Positions 17,869-27,335 of a DNA stretch of 38,271 nt are shown piece by piece. Each line of letters starts with the position of its first letter. Within the stretch, counting starts at the first letter, position 1. A model generated the notes under the pieces. That model was not told the DNA's origin, did not search any database, and saw only the letters and a list, made by a program, of their open reading frames with translations. The DNA is taken from assembly GCA_002342685.1 (NCBI GenBank), contig DDQN01000085.1:4991-43261 (forward strand), in the 5' to 3' direction. The translations under genes and the position numbers were made by a program. The stretch comes from Vibrio sp. UBA2441. Its GTDB lineage: Bacteria > Pseudomonadota > Gammaproteobacteria > Enterobacterales > Vibrionaceae.

Positions 17869-20574
17869 TTAGTGCTTTACAAATATATCGTTAGCGACGG
17901 CCTTGTTGAACCAGTATTCAGATTTCTCATTGTCTATTTGTACACCCGTTCCTTCAAGGTAGAATTTTGATGTCAAATATTGAGCTTCTACATCACCTTG
18001 TTGTGCGGCTTTTCTAATATACTTAAATGCTTCACTATTTTGGGAGCCATAAAAAGTGTAACCATGCATTTTGAGGCCTTGAGGGTGATTGTCGTTCGCG
18101 GCTTGATTGAACCAATATTTCGCTTTGTCGAAATCTTGCTTTACACCCACACCGTGCATATACAACATGCCTACTTTAATTTCTGCATCGCTATGTCCAC
18201 TTCTTGCCGCTGTTATTAATTGCTGGTATGAACGTTGTATTTTTAATTTATCGAAAGAAAAGTTTTCTCCAGGTAGTAGATATACATTATTCCAGTTGGT
18301 GTTGTGTGCTTGTTGGCTACTTGCTTTATTGGAATGAGTAATAGCAGGGGTTATAGTGGGAGTCACTGCTTGGTTAACTTCTAATGACTTTCTATAGTGC
18401 CTTAACCCCCAGTCACCGGTATTGAACGAATAATTTAATTTCTCTGAAACCTCAAGTGTATAATCTTTTAGTTCAATAAAGAGTTGGTTTGATGCGGTAG
18501 CGATGTACAAACAGACTACTGGAATAGTTAGTACACTGACTGCATAAGCCCTAAGTTGTCTACTATCTTTTGTGAATATGCCTAGAAAAATAGCTAACCA
18601 AACACAGAGTATCGTGACGACAAGAAGACCGATATATTGGCCTAACGCCACAGGAATGAGACGAGTCGCTATTTCATGAATGTAATAACCCTCCTTACTG
18701 CCATGGTATGCACGGTCATAGTATTGAGCGCTGTTTTTTTCAAGACCAAGTTGGTTAAATGTGCCGGCTTGTTTATGTTGTTGATACAAACCTGCGGCCA
18801 ATTCGGTAACCCAAGCAGGCTTATCGAGTAGACGATTTTCGCCTCTCCATCCTCTTCTTTCTAACAGTATTTGCGATTTGTTAACCTGTCCGTAGATAAC
18901 ACTGTTCGACAGCCTAGTTTGTGGGTCATTAGGAAATATATGTAAGTCTGCATTCAGTAGAAACAGGGTTGCAACCAAGGTGAGTGAGCCAATCGTAACG
19001 ATCACCTTGGAGGCTTTTGTACTATCTCTCTTAAAGAGTCTCATTACTTTGGCAATAAGGCTCTTTTGTGGCGATATTGCAGACATAATGGCAAACCAAA
19101 GTATTATCGATAGCCAAAAAACCAAAATGTACGGGTATAAACCCTGACGAACAACTGAGAGTGGAATGCGTTTATCAAACCGGATGTCTAATAGAGTCGC
19201 TATGGATGAATCCGCGTGCATTAATACGTTGTCGCTGACACCGAATAGATGAGAAAACGTTAATACTGAAACGAAAACCATCGCTATAAAGAGCACTAGA
19301 TAACGAATAACCGCCAATATTTTTCTCGCCATCCCCATTGAGTGGTCAATGACTTCACTTCTTTTTTTAAGCCTCTCTAGAGTTTCTTTATCCGCTTTCA
19401 CGGCAATAGCGACAAAAATAATCAGGCAATTGGTTAGAAACGGTTTAAGAAGCCCGTGGAAAATGATAATGGTTGCCGCAATGGCAACGACCGGTAAGAA
19501 AAAGCCATCCATTGTGTCTAAGCCAGTTTGCTGAAGCATTTTGGCATCATCAATGTTAATAATATGGGCAACACCCGCTACCGATAATAGGGCCGCAAGG
19601 GCAATGGCACAAAGATAGAGCGCTTTATATTCATAATTAACACCCATCGCTTGTACTTTTAAGGTGTTTTTTAATAGCGTGCCTATTATGCAAGTACCTA
19701 AAAAGAGAGGCATCACATAGGAGTTAGCTTGTACCACAATACCCACCATCGCCAAACTACTGAACAAACCGGAAATAAAGGCAAGAAACAGCAGTATCAC
19801 CAGGGCAAACTGTGTCAGAACCAATAATGATGCGCCACAACCTCCTTGTCGTACACTATCACTTTCAGATGTGATACTCAGCATCTTAAATAGACCATAA
19901 AGTACGGCAAGCAGACTTGCAATTACCTGCATTATTGCCGATATAAACGGAACTGAAGAGAACCATTGGGTCAATTCATCATTGAAACGAGGTGAAATAA
20001 AACGTATTCCGGTACGAACAAGAAGTGAAGGTTGATCATTGATGTTTGGTTTCGAATGAGCTGCATTCGGACCTGTTTCATTGGACGGTTCGAAATTGGA
20101 TTCTTGAGTAATAGGCTGTTCAGATGAAGGAGCTTCCTTAGAGAGTGAAGCATCATATTTATCTTCAAGTATTTTAGCGGCTTGTGCATCTCCATTTCTT
20201 GCTTTTTCTAATAGCGTTTGGAACTCAACTTTATTAAAAATTTCGCCAGAGGGTGTTCGGATGGGATCTTTACTCGTTGTAATTTCTTCGTTAAAAATAT
20301 CCTTGAGCATGGAAATAGCTTCCAAGTCGCCATGATGACTTGCATTAATTAAATGTTGTTTAGCTTTCGTTGAATTTTTTTTGCGTAAGAAATAAGCTGC
20401 AAAAGTTAATTCACTTTCAGGGTTAGCTTTAAGATACTCGTCTGCTAATCCCATTGTTTCAATCTCACCAATATAAGTGAACATTTGTTGTTCTGCGCCA
20501 TCAACGTCATTATAAAACTTCTTCGACCAGTGCTGTGCCGCACCAAATGCTTCCTCTTTTGTCATTCCCTTCAT
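17869..20574 (-). CDS. Polytopic membrane protein with Sel1 repeats, 901 aa
   Basis: I recognise the parts but not the whole. Residues 1-145 are soluble and helical, with TPR/Sel1-like pieces (AKQHLINASHHGDLEAISML; LLEKARNGDAQAAKIL). A polar linker at 145-205 precedes about ten hydrophobic segments between roughly 208 and 705. The C-terminal 115 residues are classic Sel1 repeats: AEIKVGMLYMHGVGVKQDF.KAKYWFNQAA, then AFKYIRKAAQQGDVEAQYL and YWFNKAV. Sel1 repeats bind protein partners. AAGGGAAAC precedes the ATG. It lies 68 bp downstream of the 1657-aa STAND gene on the same strand and is probably cotranscribed with it, so it may be the membrane partner of the STAND proteins. That partnership is inference. 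Confidence 0.8.
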   Translation of the reverse strand: MKGMTKEEAFGAAQHWSKKFYNDVDGAEQQMFTYIGEIETMGLADEYLKANPESELTFAAYFLRKKNSTKAKQHLINASHHGDLEAISMLKDIFNEEITTSKDPIRTPSGEIFNKVEFQTLLEKARNGDAQAAKILEDKYDASLSKEAPSSEQPITQESNFEPSNETGPNAAHSKPNINDQPSLLVRTGIRFISPRFNDELTQWFSSVPFISAIMQVIASLLAVLYGLFKMLSITSESDSVRQGGCGASLLVLTQFALVILLFLAFISGLFSSLAMVGIVVQANSYVMPLFLGTCIIGTLLKNTLKVQAMGVNYEYKALYLCAIALAALLSVAGVAHIINIDDAKMLQQTGLDTMDGFFLPVVAIAATIIIFHGLLKPFLTNCLIIFVAIAVKADKETLERLKKRSEVIDHSMGMARKILAVIRYLVLFIAMVFVSVLTFSHLFGVSDNVLMHADSSIATLLDIRFDKRIPLSVVRQGLYPYILVFWLSIILWFAIMSAISPQKSLIAKVMRLFKRDSTKASKVIVTIGSLTLVATLFLLNADLHIFPNDPQTRLSNSVIYGQVNKSQILLERRGWRGENRLLDKPAWVTELAAGLYQQHKQAGTFNQLGLEKNSAQYYDRAYHGSKEGYYIHEIATRLIPVALGQYIGLLVVTILCVWLAIFLGIFTKDSRQLRAYAVSVLTIPVVCLYIATASNQLFIELKDYTLEVSEKLNYSFNTGDWGLRHYRKSLEVNQAVTPTITPAITHSNKASSQQAHNTNWNNVYLLPGENFSFDKLKIQRSYQQLITAARSGHSDAEIKVGMLYMHGVGVKQDFDKAKYWFNQAANDNHPQGLKMHGYTFYGSQNSEAFKYIRKAAQQGDVEAQYLTSKFYLEGTGVQIDNEKSEYWFNKAVANDIFVKH

Positions 20575-20610
20575 TGTTTCCCTTATTTTTCTATATAAAA
20601 TTTATACTTT

Positions 20611-20640
20611 TAGCTCTTAATGTATCTCCATTAAGAGCTA
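20611..20640. repeat. Intercistronic inverted repeat
   Basis: TAGCTCTTAAT (20611-20621) and ATTAAGAGCTA (20630-20640) form a perfect 11-bp stem with an 8-base loop. It begins two bases after the stop codon of the 1657-aa gene and sits before the Sel1 gene on the same strand. On the minus strand it is followed by AAAAG rather than a T run, so it is not a canonical terminator. It may partly uncouple expression or stabilise the upstream mRNA. Confidence 0.7.
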
Positions 20641-20642
20641 TC

Positions 20643-23600
20643 TTAGCTAAGAATACTGTTTTGAATTGACTCAAGGTCTAAAGCTTCGGCTATATAATAA
20701 TTACGGCGATATGTTTGTGCTAAGTCTGATATACGGCTGATGTAACTATCTTTCCACTGGAGTTGATTTTTTTTATAAAGATCTTCAATTGTGACGAGTA
20801 ATAGTTTATGTGTTGAAATTGATTCCTCAATACTATCAATTTGCTCATAGCAATAGGCTAAATTTCCGAGTGTCTGAACGTGTTTCATTGTCCATTCTCT
20901 ATTCTCTTTTTCATATTTTATTGTAATGTCCAAACAGGATTTAAATATATTAATAGCACTTTCCAACTCGCCAATATTCGCGTAGTTTGTTGCTAATAAA
21001 TTTTGGCAGTTGATAAGTGAATCGGCCCAGTGTCGATTATTATTAGCATATAGTTCTTTCAGTGCTGCCTGTGACGTTTTAGCTAAAGAAATACTTTTTT
21101 TATACTGTTGATTAGCAAGGTAAAACGAGGCTCGATTATTTAGGTTACTGGTATAGGTATAAGCCCATTGTTGTGAGTTGTTTTTATACAAATCTTCCAG
21201 TATTTCTGAGGAAATATCAGAACATTGTATTGCTTCAGCAAGTTGGTTGTTATTTTGATATCTCACAGATAAGTTGTTTAAGTTGTTAACATAGTCTCCA
21301 GCCCATTGCTTAGGGTTTTTGTCATATAGTTCGATCTGAATTCTCAAAGCTTGTTCGAAAAGCGAAATAGCTTCTACTAGTTGGTTTTCACTGTAGCTTG
21401 TCGCTAAAGTGTTTAAACTGTTTGCGTAGTCACCACTCCATTGTTCAGGGCTCTTTTCATATAAGGCTTTGTTAACTCTCACGACCTCTTTATTGCACTC
21501 AATCGCTTCACTCATCCTGTTATTCTTTTGTAAGACTTTGGCTAAGTTACTTAAACTGGTTGTGTAGCTGTTGACCCATTGGTCGGGTGCTTTTTTATAT
21601 AAATTGTTGTGGATGCGGAATGCGTTCTCTGCAAGCGTTATCGCGTGTTCAAGTTGGTTTGTCTCACTGTGGCTGGAGGACAATCTATTCAAGGTTTTAG
21701 CGTAGTCGCTCGCCCATTGTTCTGGGTTTATATCATACAAAGGCTTTAGGGCGGCTAAGGCCCGGTCGAATAATCCAATGGCTTTGGCATGTTGGTTATT
21801 CATATGATAGCTTGCTCCCAAACCATTTAAACTATTGGCGTACCAACCAGCTGACGGCTTAGGATTGTTTTCATATAAGGTGGTAGCCAGTACCAAAGCT
21901 TCTTTATGCAGTTCAATTGCCTCAGTAAGCTGATTGTTTTTTTGATAGGTGTTAGCTAAGTTGCCTAAGCTTCTGATGTAGTCGATAACCCATTGCTCTG
22001 GCTTCTCTTCATACAACTCTTGAAATATTTCCGAAACTTCTTTAATAAGTTCAATTGCTTCTGTAACCCGGTTGATTTTAAGGTAGGTTGCTGCCAAGTT
22101 GCTTAGATTGCTAGTGTAGTGACCTACCCACTGTTTAGGGCTCTTTTTATACAAGGCTTTACAGTTCGTTAGGGCGATATTAAGAAGCTCATCAGCTTCT
22201 GTAAGTTGCTGATTGGTTATGTAGCTTAACGCTAAGTTGTTTAAACTGTTAGCGTAGTCGCCTGCCCATTGTTCTGGGTTTTTTTCATGTAGTATTTCGT
22301 AAGTTTCAACATTGACCTTTTCGAGGCTAATAGCTTTACCTAGTTGGTGGTTCTCTCTGTAACACTGCGCTAAGTTGTTTAAAGTAATAGTGTGTCTGCT
22401 AGTCCATTGCTCAGGATTTTTTTCATACAGAGTTTCGGTCCATTTCGAGGCGTCTTTAAGCCTCTCAATAGCCTCGGTTATCTGATTGTTAGAGTAGTAG
22501 CATTGCGCCAAATTGTTTGAGCGAGCAATATAGAGTTCAGCCCATCTTTCTGGCCTTTTTTCATACAAGGTTTCGAGACTCGGCCCAGCGTTCTTTAGGG
22601 TTTCAATAGCCACTGGCCACTGGTTGTTCTGTTGATAGCTTAGCGACAAATTATTTAAGCTAACGGTGTAGTCATCTGCCCATTGTTCAGGGTTGGCTTC
22701 ATATAAGGGTTTGAGAAGGGCTAGGGATTCTTGTTCAAGCTTTATCGCTTCTTCAGGCTGGTTGTTTTTTACATAACTTAACGCTAGTCGACCTAGGCAG
22801 CTTGTGTAGCTTTGTGCCCATTGTTCAGGTTTTTTTACATAAAGATCCTTACGAACTAATAACGCCTCATCATATAGCGCTATCGCTTCGATAAGTTGGT
22901 TGTGATTGTTATAGATTGATGCTAATCCCTCTAAGTTCGCGCTATAACGTGCCGCCCACTTATAGTGATTAATTTTAAGGCATTGCTTTAATATTAATTG
23001 CTCGGTTATTACAAAAAATATGAGTTGTTCGGTATCAACCGAGCTCATTGTTTCTTGTGACTTACGGTAAAAAGGCTGCTGTTGCCATTCTTGTTCTATT
23101 ACTTGTAGCAGTATTTCAAATACCTGCTCTATGGCTTGTTGTGGTTGTTCTTTGAGTAACTTGGTTATTAAAGATTCGAACTGATTAGAAAGGAATATGT
23201 GCAGTAAACCATGGCGATATTGGTATTTATCCTCATTAAGCTGATAACGACTTAATATTTCATACACCTCGTCTATGATAGAGTAATGTTCAGCGGTTAA
23301 TCCTACTTCGAGCTGTCCTTGTTGAATATGAGCTCTGAGTGGTTCTAGTAGTGGTAATTCTGTTTTTGATAATGCTTCTAGGGACGCTTTTACAATACTT
23401 GATGAAAATGGCGCACCGAGTAATGAAGAGAAAAGCAGGGTGTTAACGGCGGCGTTACCATGTTCAACAAAGTAAAGTTTTAATAGATGTAAGCGTTCTT
23501 CTAGGACCGCATACGCCATTAGATTAAAGCTGCCCAGCTTATCGGCTTGATTGAGTGATGATTTGTATTTTTCCAACAGTAAAGTAAACGTGTCTTTGAT

Positions 23601-25616
23601 GGCTGCGGAAATATCGATTAACTCGGAATTAAAACACAATGGTTTGCCAAGGATTAATGGTTTGGTACTATTTTCGCTGTAAAGTTTTTCATCACACAGC
23701 ATGTTAATGCTTTCGATGGTAAAGAGCGTATTGATATACTCTTCCCCTTGGCCCGCTATTTCACTGAACAGAGTGTTTGTGAGTGCGTTAACTTGCTCGG
23801 AGTTGCCTTGGATGACCGAAGTAATTAATGCTTTCAGCGCGGTTTTATCAAAACCAGATAAATGAATGCTGTTCAACTGTAAATATGAGGTGTCTATTGT
23901 AGACACTATTTCTTCATGCCCTTTAGTTTCAAACGTCTTTAACAGCGCAATGCTGTATTCATTAAGGCTTTTATTTTGTGAATGCTGCTTGAGTAGAGTG
24001 GCTGCATCGCTGGGGCGAATAGTGGTAACAATATACACAGGCATTTTTGGTGCTAAACGCGTAAGAATATATTCGCTTGAGTGGTTGTCTATCCATTGAC
24101 AATCATCAATAAACAACACTAAAGGTTGGTTTGGGTCGCTAAGCGGTAATAATGCATCAATGGCTTTGTCGAGTTTGTTAAACTGCAAGGCTTTTTGATT
24201 ACTAGGTTGGTTGTCTAGATTTTTTAAACCACTCTGCTTTACCTTATCTATATGGTTATCAACCATGATACGTTGATAACCGCTATCCGCAATACTGAGT
24301 ACTTTGTCACTTCCTGACAGAATCATTCCTATCGCTTTATAGGCGGTATCTTTGTTTGCCAGATCTTTTAGGCCAGCAATGCCTTTTTCTTTCCAATTTT
24401 TTAGTAATTCAAGTCGTTTAGCCTCTTCTAATATGCTCTTTTCTAATGAACTTAAGCCGGTATTTGTTGAGCTGTGGCCCACCTCATTAAGCAACGTAAG
24501 GGTAATGGTTTTGCTGGTTTCTATTTGCTTAATGTGCTGTTTTACCAGCGCGGTTTTTCCAATTCCTGGTTCGCCTGATACAACGGAAGCAACAACGCCT
24601 TTTCGTTGATAAAATTGGCTTTGTAGCTGTTCTAGTTCTTTTATTCGCCCAACGAAAAGTGATGATTTAACCGCAACTTTGGGAATGTTACTACTCGGAC
24701 GCTCTAACATAGCATAGCGTTGGGCGAAGCGACGTTGGTCATCTAGTAAACGCTGCTTCTGTTTTAGATCGTCCGAAACGTTACTATAGGGCTGAAATTC
24801 TCCATCGGTATAGGTGTAAAGAATGGATAGGCCAAGATGTATACCCAATTCTTTTTGGTGTTTAGCGTAAGAGATGATTAATGAAAGAATAGCGATTGAG
24901 TTATTATCTAACTTGTATGGATTATTGACAAAAATCAATTTAGGCGAACCAAGACTAATGGCTAGCATCACTTTAAATGTCAATTGAAAAACGTCATGTT
25001 GAGCACTTTTCGAAAAGGACGTAGATAACTTATACAACTCCTCTTTCTCTTCGAGTGTGAGGTTTAACTTATTGTCGCTAGCCTTTGCAATAAAATCCGC
25101 TAACGTTTCACCAGCACTATCTTGCAGCATACCCTCAATACTGCTGCTGGTGAGACTGGCGACATCGATATTATCTGCGACTGTGTCGACGAGTAATTCA
25201 GAGAAATGGTCGCCTACTTCATCAAAAAGATAATCTACGCCTTTGTCTAAATAATCACCAATAAACTGATCGAGCAGACCGGCGGTCGCGACAGAAGCGG
25301 CGGCTTTTAATGTCTCCTTTAAGGTGGCAAGGTTTTTAATGGCTTTTAACTCATCAGTTAACTGATCAAACAATGCGTCTAGCAGGTAAAACTGGTTACC
25401 GTGTTGGAGGTTATTGCCGTCGATAGCAAGGATGTTGGTTGACGTTTTATTTAAATTCGCATCGTAAACCCTGCGAGCGACGGTAAAAGGAGTGAGGCCT
25501 CCTTGTGATGGGTTAAAGCTATTAATGTCTTTTTTATTTAGCTCTATTAGAAGGGGAGTGTTAAGCGACGTACATAGATCTTCGTGATAGTTATTTAGAT
25601 TCTTTAATGAGTACAT
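20643..25616 (-). CDS. Giant STAND-type ATPase with regular TPR array, 1657 aa
   Basis: Paralogue of the 2130-aa protein at 11209-17601, with the same order: an N-terminal block without Walker A (1-310; PKLIFVNNPYKLD and LSILYTYTD), then KSSLFVGRIKEL, Walker A GEPGIGKT (348-355), the invariant NEVGHSSTNTGLSSLEKS segment, Walker B LVLFIDDCQWID (D504, D505) and YIVTTIRPSD. The two align from the first residues to about residue 860. From about 880 onward this protein has 17 copies of a 46-residue helical repeat built around PEQWA..Y...LNNLA..Y. No signal peptide or membrane helix. It is the middle gene of a probable minus-strand operon, 264 bp after the secreted protein gene and 68 bp before the Sel1 gene. 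The biochemical trigger and output are unknown. Confidence 0.87.
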   Translation of the reverse strand: MYSLKNLNNYHEDLCTSLNTPLLIELNKKDINSFNPSQGGLTPFTVARRVYDANLNKTSTNILAIDGNNLQHGNQFYLLDALFDQLTDELKAIKNLATLKETLKAAASVATAGLLDQFIGDYLDKGVDYLFDEVGDHFSELLVDTVADNIDVASLTSSSIEGMLQDSAGETLADFIAKASDNKLNLTLEEKEELYKLSTSFSKSAQHDVFQLTFKVMLAISLGSPKLIFVNNPYKLDNNSIAILSLIISYAKHQKELGIHLGLSILYTYTDGEFQPYSNVSDDLKQKQRLLDDQRRFAQRYAMLERPSSNIPKVAVKSSLFVGRIKELEQLQSQFYQRKGVVASVVSGEPGIGKTALVKQHIKQIETSKTITLTLLNEVGHSSTNTGLSSLEKSILEEAKRLELLKNWKEKGIAGLKDLANKDTAYKAIGMILSGSDKVLSIADSGYQRIMVDNHIDKVKQSGLKNLDNQPSNQKALQFNKLDKAIDALLPLSDPNQPLVLFIDDCQWIDNHSSEYILTRLAPKMPVYIVTTIRPSDAATLLKQHSQNKSLNEYSIALLKTFETKGHEEIVSTIDTSYLQLNSIHLSGFDKTALKALITSVIQGNSEQVNALTNTLFSEIAGQGEEYINTLFTIESINMLCDEKLYSENSTKPLILGKPLCFNSELIDISAAIKDTFTLLLEKYKSSLNQADKLGSFNLMAYAVLEERLHLLKLYFVEHGNAAVNTLLFSSLLGAPFSSSIVKASLEALSKTELPLLEPLRAHIQQGQLEVGLTAEHYSIIDEVYEILSRYQLNEDKYQYRHGLLHIFLSNQFESLITKLLKEQPQQAIEQVFEILLQVIEQEWQQQPFYRKSQETMSSVDTEQLIFFVITEQLILKQCLKINHYKWAARYSANLEGLASIYNNHNQLIEAIALYDEALLVRKDLYVKKPEQWAQSYTSCLGRLALSYVKNNQPEEAIKLEQESLALLKPLYEANPEQWADDYTVSLNNLSLSYQQNNQWPVAIETLKNAGPSLETLYEKRPERWAELYIARSNNLAQCYYSNNQITEAIERLKDASKWTETLYEKNPEQWTSRHTITLNNLAQCYRENHQLGKAISLEKVNVETYEILHEKNPEQWAGDYANSLNNLALSYITNQQLTEADELLNIALTNCKALYKKSPKQWVGHYTSNLSNLAATYLKINRVTEAIELIKEVSEIFQELYEEKPEQWVIDYIRSLGNLANTYQKNNQLTEAIELHKEALVLATTLYENNPKPSAGWYANSLNGLGASYHMNNQHAKAIGLFDRALAALKPLYDINPEQWASDYAKTLNRLSSSHSETNQLEHAITLAENAFRIHNNLYKKAPDQWVNSYTTSLSNLAKVLQKNNRMSEAIECNKEVVRVNKALYEKSPEQWSGDYANSLNTLATSYSENQLVEAISLFEQALRIQIELYDKNPKQWAGDYVNNLNNLSVRYQNNNQLAEAIQCSDISSEILEDLYKNNSQQWAYTYTSNLNNRASFYLANQQYKKSISLAKTSQAALKELYANNNRHWADSLINCQNLLATNYANIGELESAINIFKSCLDITIKYEKENREWTMKHVQTLGNLAYCYEQIDSIEESISTHKLLLVTIEDLYKKNQLQWKDSYISRISDLAQTYRRNYYIAEALDLESIQNSILS
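20650..22990 (-). repeat. 17 in-frame 46-codon TPR-like repeats
   Basis: The 3' half of the 1657-aa gene is built from repeats of about 138 bp. The conserved tryptophan codon of the first copy is at 22956-22958 and that of the last at 20754-20756; the distance of 2202 bp equals 16 steps of close to 138 bp. Typical copies read NPEQWAGDYANSLNNLALSY. One copy has Ser in place of Trp (NPKPSAGWY). The 46-residue period is longer than the 34 of standard TPR and 42 of kinesin-light-chain type. Confidence 0.85.
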
Positions 25617-25880
25617 ATTGTCAATCCGATTATAATTTTACCACAGTGCTTCCGTAACATTTCTATATCTACATCTATTCCTAGATTGAACAAACTGAGG
25701 ACTCGAAAAATAAATAGACTAGAATAACTGATGAAGTTTTGACTAAAGCTCTACAATTTACCATTCTATATCGCAGCTTTCTATTTGTTTTTCCAATGAT
25801 TTTTGGTGCACATATCATACATCTTGGTTTTTGAGACTCATTTTATATATCAATGGATGACGAGTTGTTCCAATCGCTCG

Positions 25881-27335
25881 TTACAGCGCCTGTAACAATT
25901 TAATCGATGTATAAGTCAGTCTATCTGTTAACGGGGGCTGCTTGGTGGTTCCTCTGTATACCATTAGAGCATTGGCCATTACCGCTATATTTACAGGTAT
26001 GGTATCTAGGTTCTTTAGGTCGCGAGAATCTTTCGCTTCATCTAAACGATTAGTGTCAATCAAATAGGTTTCAATGTGATTGTTGTAGGTGTCTACAACG
26101 ACCGTCAGTTCATTTTTTTCGGCAATTTCTACTTCCATTTCTTTATAGTTAACAGCCGTTTCACTATCGTCGGATTTGCCTAGAATATCCGTCCAAAATG
26201 CGTTGAGGTATATTTTGGTATCTTGGTTTAACTGCATAACAGTAGGTTTTAAGGCATTCAATTCTGGTGATTTCCGTAACTGTATTTGGCTATTTCTTGC
26301 CATGTTTTCTTCTGCTGCGTTGATATTATATTGGCTCTGTTTGTATTTTTTATTTAACGTTTTTATTTTTCTTTCTAACCCTTTGTCATTCGAACCGTAC
26401 TTTTCGATAGCGGCTTTTTCAGCGTTTCGAATTGTTCCATGAGAAAACGCTTTAGCCTCTTGACGATAACCGGTAATGAGGTTGGATTTATTGTCAGCTT
26501 CTCCTTGTTTGATCAGCTCATCGTAGATGTTTCGAGTCAGGCTGTGATAACTGGCCATTAATGTCGTATTGTTAAGAATTACTTCGCTGTGTTTTTTCTT
26601 CACGGGTATCTTTGTCGTAAAGCAATAGCCTTGAATCTCTGTACCTGTTTTGATGCTGCTTCCTGAGATCGAAACTGACTCCTTACAATCGCCATACTTT
26701 ATCGAGACTTTTTCAAACTTCTTGGGGGCGATGCCCTTTGTACCAACCACATCAGAACCTAAATCATTGAAGATATCAGCAAGCTTGATAGCGGAACGGT
26801 TTACGGTTTGCTCGCTTTCCTTGATCAACTTATCGATTTCTATCTGACGGTCCAGTACTACCTGAATGTCCGCTAGATACGCGAGTTTGTTGGCTTCAAG
26901 ACTGGTTATGTCTTCTAAAATAGTTGTCGACTGTTTCTTTTTGTCATCAATTTTACGTTTTTCCTCTGCTAGCACCTGTGCTTCGATAGCCTGCATGTCG
27001 GTGATCAACGAGGTATAATTTGACTGAAGTGCGGTCGCTTCTTTTCCTTGGTAGGTTAGTTGCAATGGTTGTGCAGCCAATGTGTTTAGCTTAGAAAGGT
27101 CAATATGTGTAAGAGCTGGTAGTCGTTTACTTTCTTCATAAAGTGCGTTCAGTTGAGGAATATCATTATTATCGAGTTGATAAGTGGATCTTGTGACACC
27201 TTCTTTTTCGGCATAGCTAGCATCGTCCGCAGGGTGAACCTTAGTTAGCGTGAGATCACTGTTAAAAAAGGCCAGACTCGGTGTGCTAACAAGAGACAAT
27301 ATGGTAGCTGAGAGTAGTGTTGATCGTAGTTGCAT
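25881..27335 (-). CDS. Secreted coiled-coil protein of unknown function
   Basis: I do not recognise a family. The protein has a clear Sec signal peptide (MQLRSTLLSATILSLVSTPSLA, cut after residue 22), so it is periplasmic or exported. The mature part is rich in charged helical heptad-like sequence: about residues 105-180 and again 300-345 look like coiled coils. Two cysteines (YGDCKES and GYCFTT) flank a short beta-like region near the middle and could form a disulfide. The C-terminus ends TYTSIKLLQAL. AGGA lies ten bases before the ATG. It is the first gene of the minus-strand group, followed by the 1657-aa STAND ATPase and the Sel1 membrane protein, and is divergent from the phosphatase-sigma-kinase-protease operon. 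A role as the extracytoplasmic sensor or partner of the Sel1 protein is possible but unproven. Confidence 0.75.
   Translation of the reverse strand: MQLRSTLLSATILSLVSTPSLAFFNSDLTLTKVHPADDASYAEKEGVTRSTYQLDNNDIPQLNALYEESKRLPALTHIDLSKLNTLAAQPLQLTYQGKEATALQSNYTSLITDMQAIEAQVLAEEKRKIDDKKKQSTTILEDITSLEANKLAYLADIQVVLDRQIEIDKLIKESEQTVNRSAIKLADIFNDLGSDVVGTKGIAPKKFEKVSIKYGDCKESVSISGSSIKTGTEIQGYCFTTKIPVKKKHSEVILNNTTLMASYHSLTRNIYDELIKQGEADNKSNLITGYRQEAKAFSHGTIRNAEKAAIEKYGSNDKGLERKIKTLNKKYKQSQYNINAAEENMARNSQIQLRKSPELNALKPTVMQLNQDTKIYLNAFWTDILGKSDDSETAVNYKEMEVEIAEKNELTVVVDTYNNHIETYLIDTNRLDEAKDSRDLKNLDTIPVNIAVMANALMVYRGTTKQPPLTDRLTYTSIKLLQAL

Noticed and set aside
20650..22990. DNA-level tandem repeat array or integron
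   Set aside because: The 138-bp period is explained by in-frame 46-codon protein repeats; sequence between copies is diverged at DNA level.
25617..25660. TATAAT on the minus strand just before the 1657-aa gene as its promoter
   Set aside because: It lies only 12-14 bases before the ATG, leaves almost no room for a ribosome site, and has no acceptable -35 partner.
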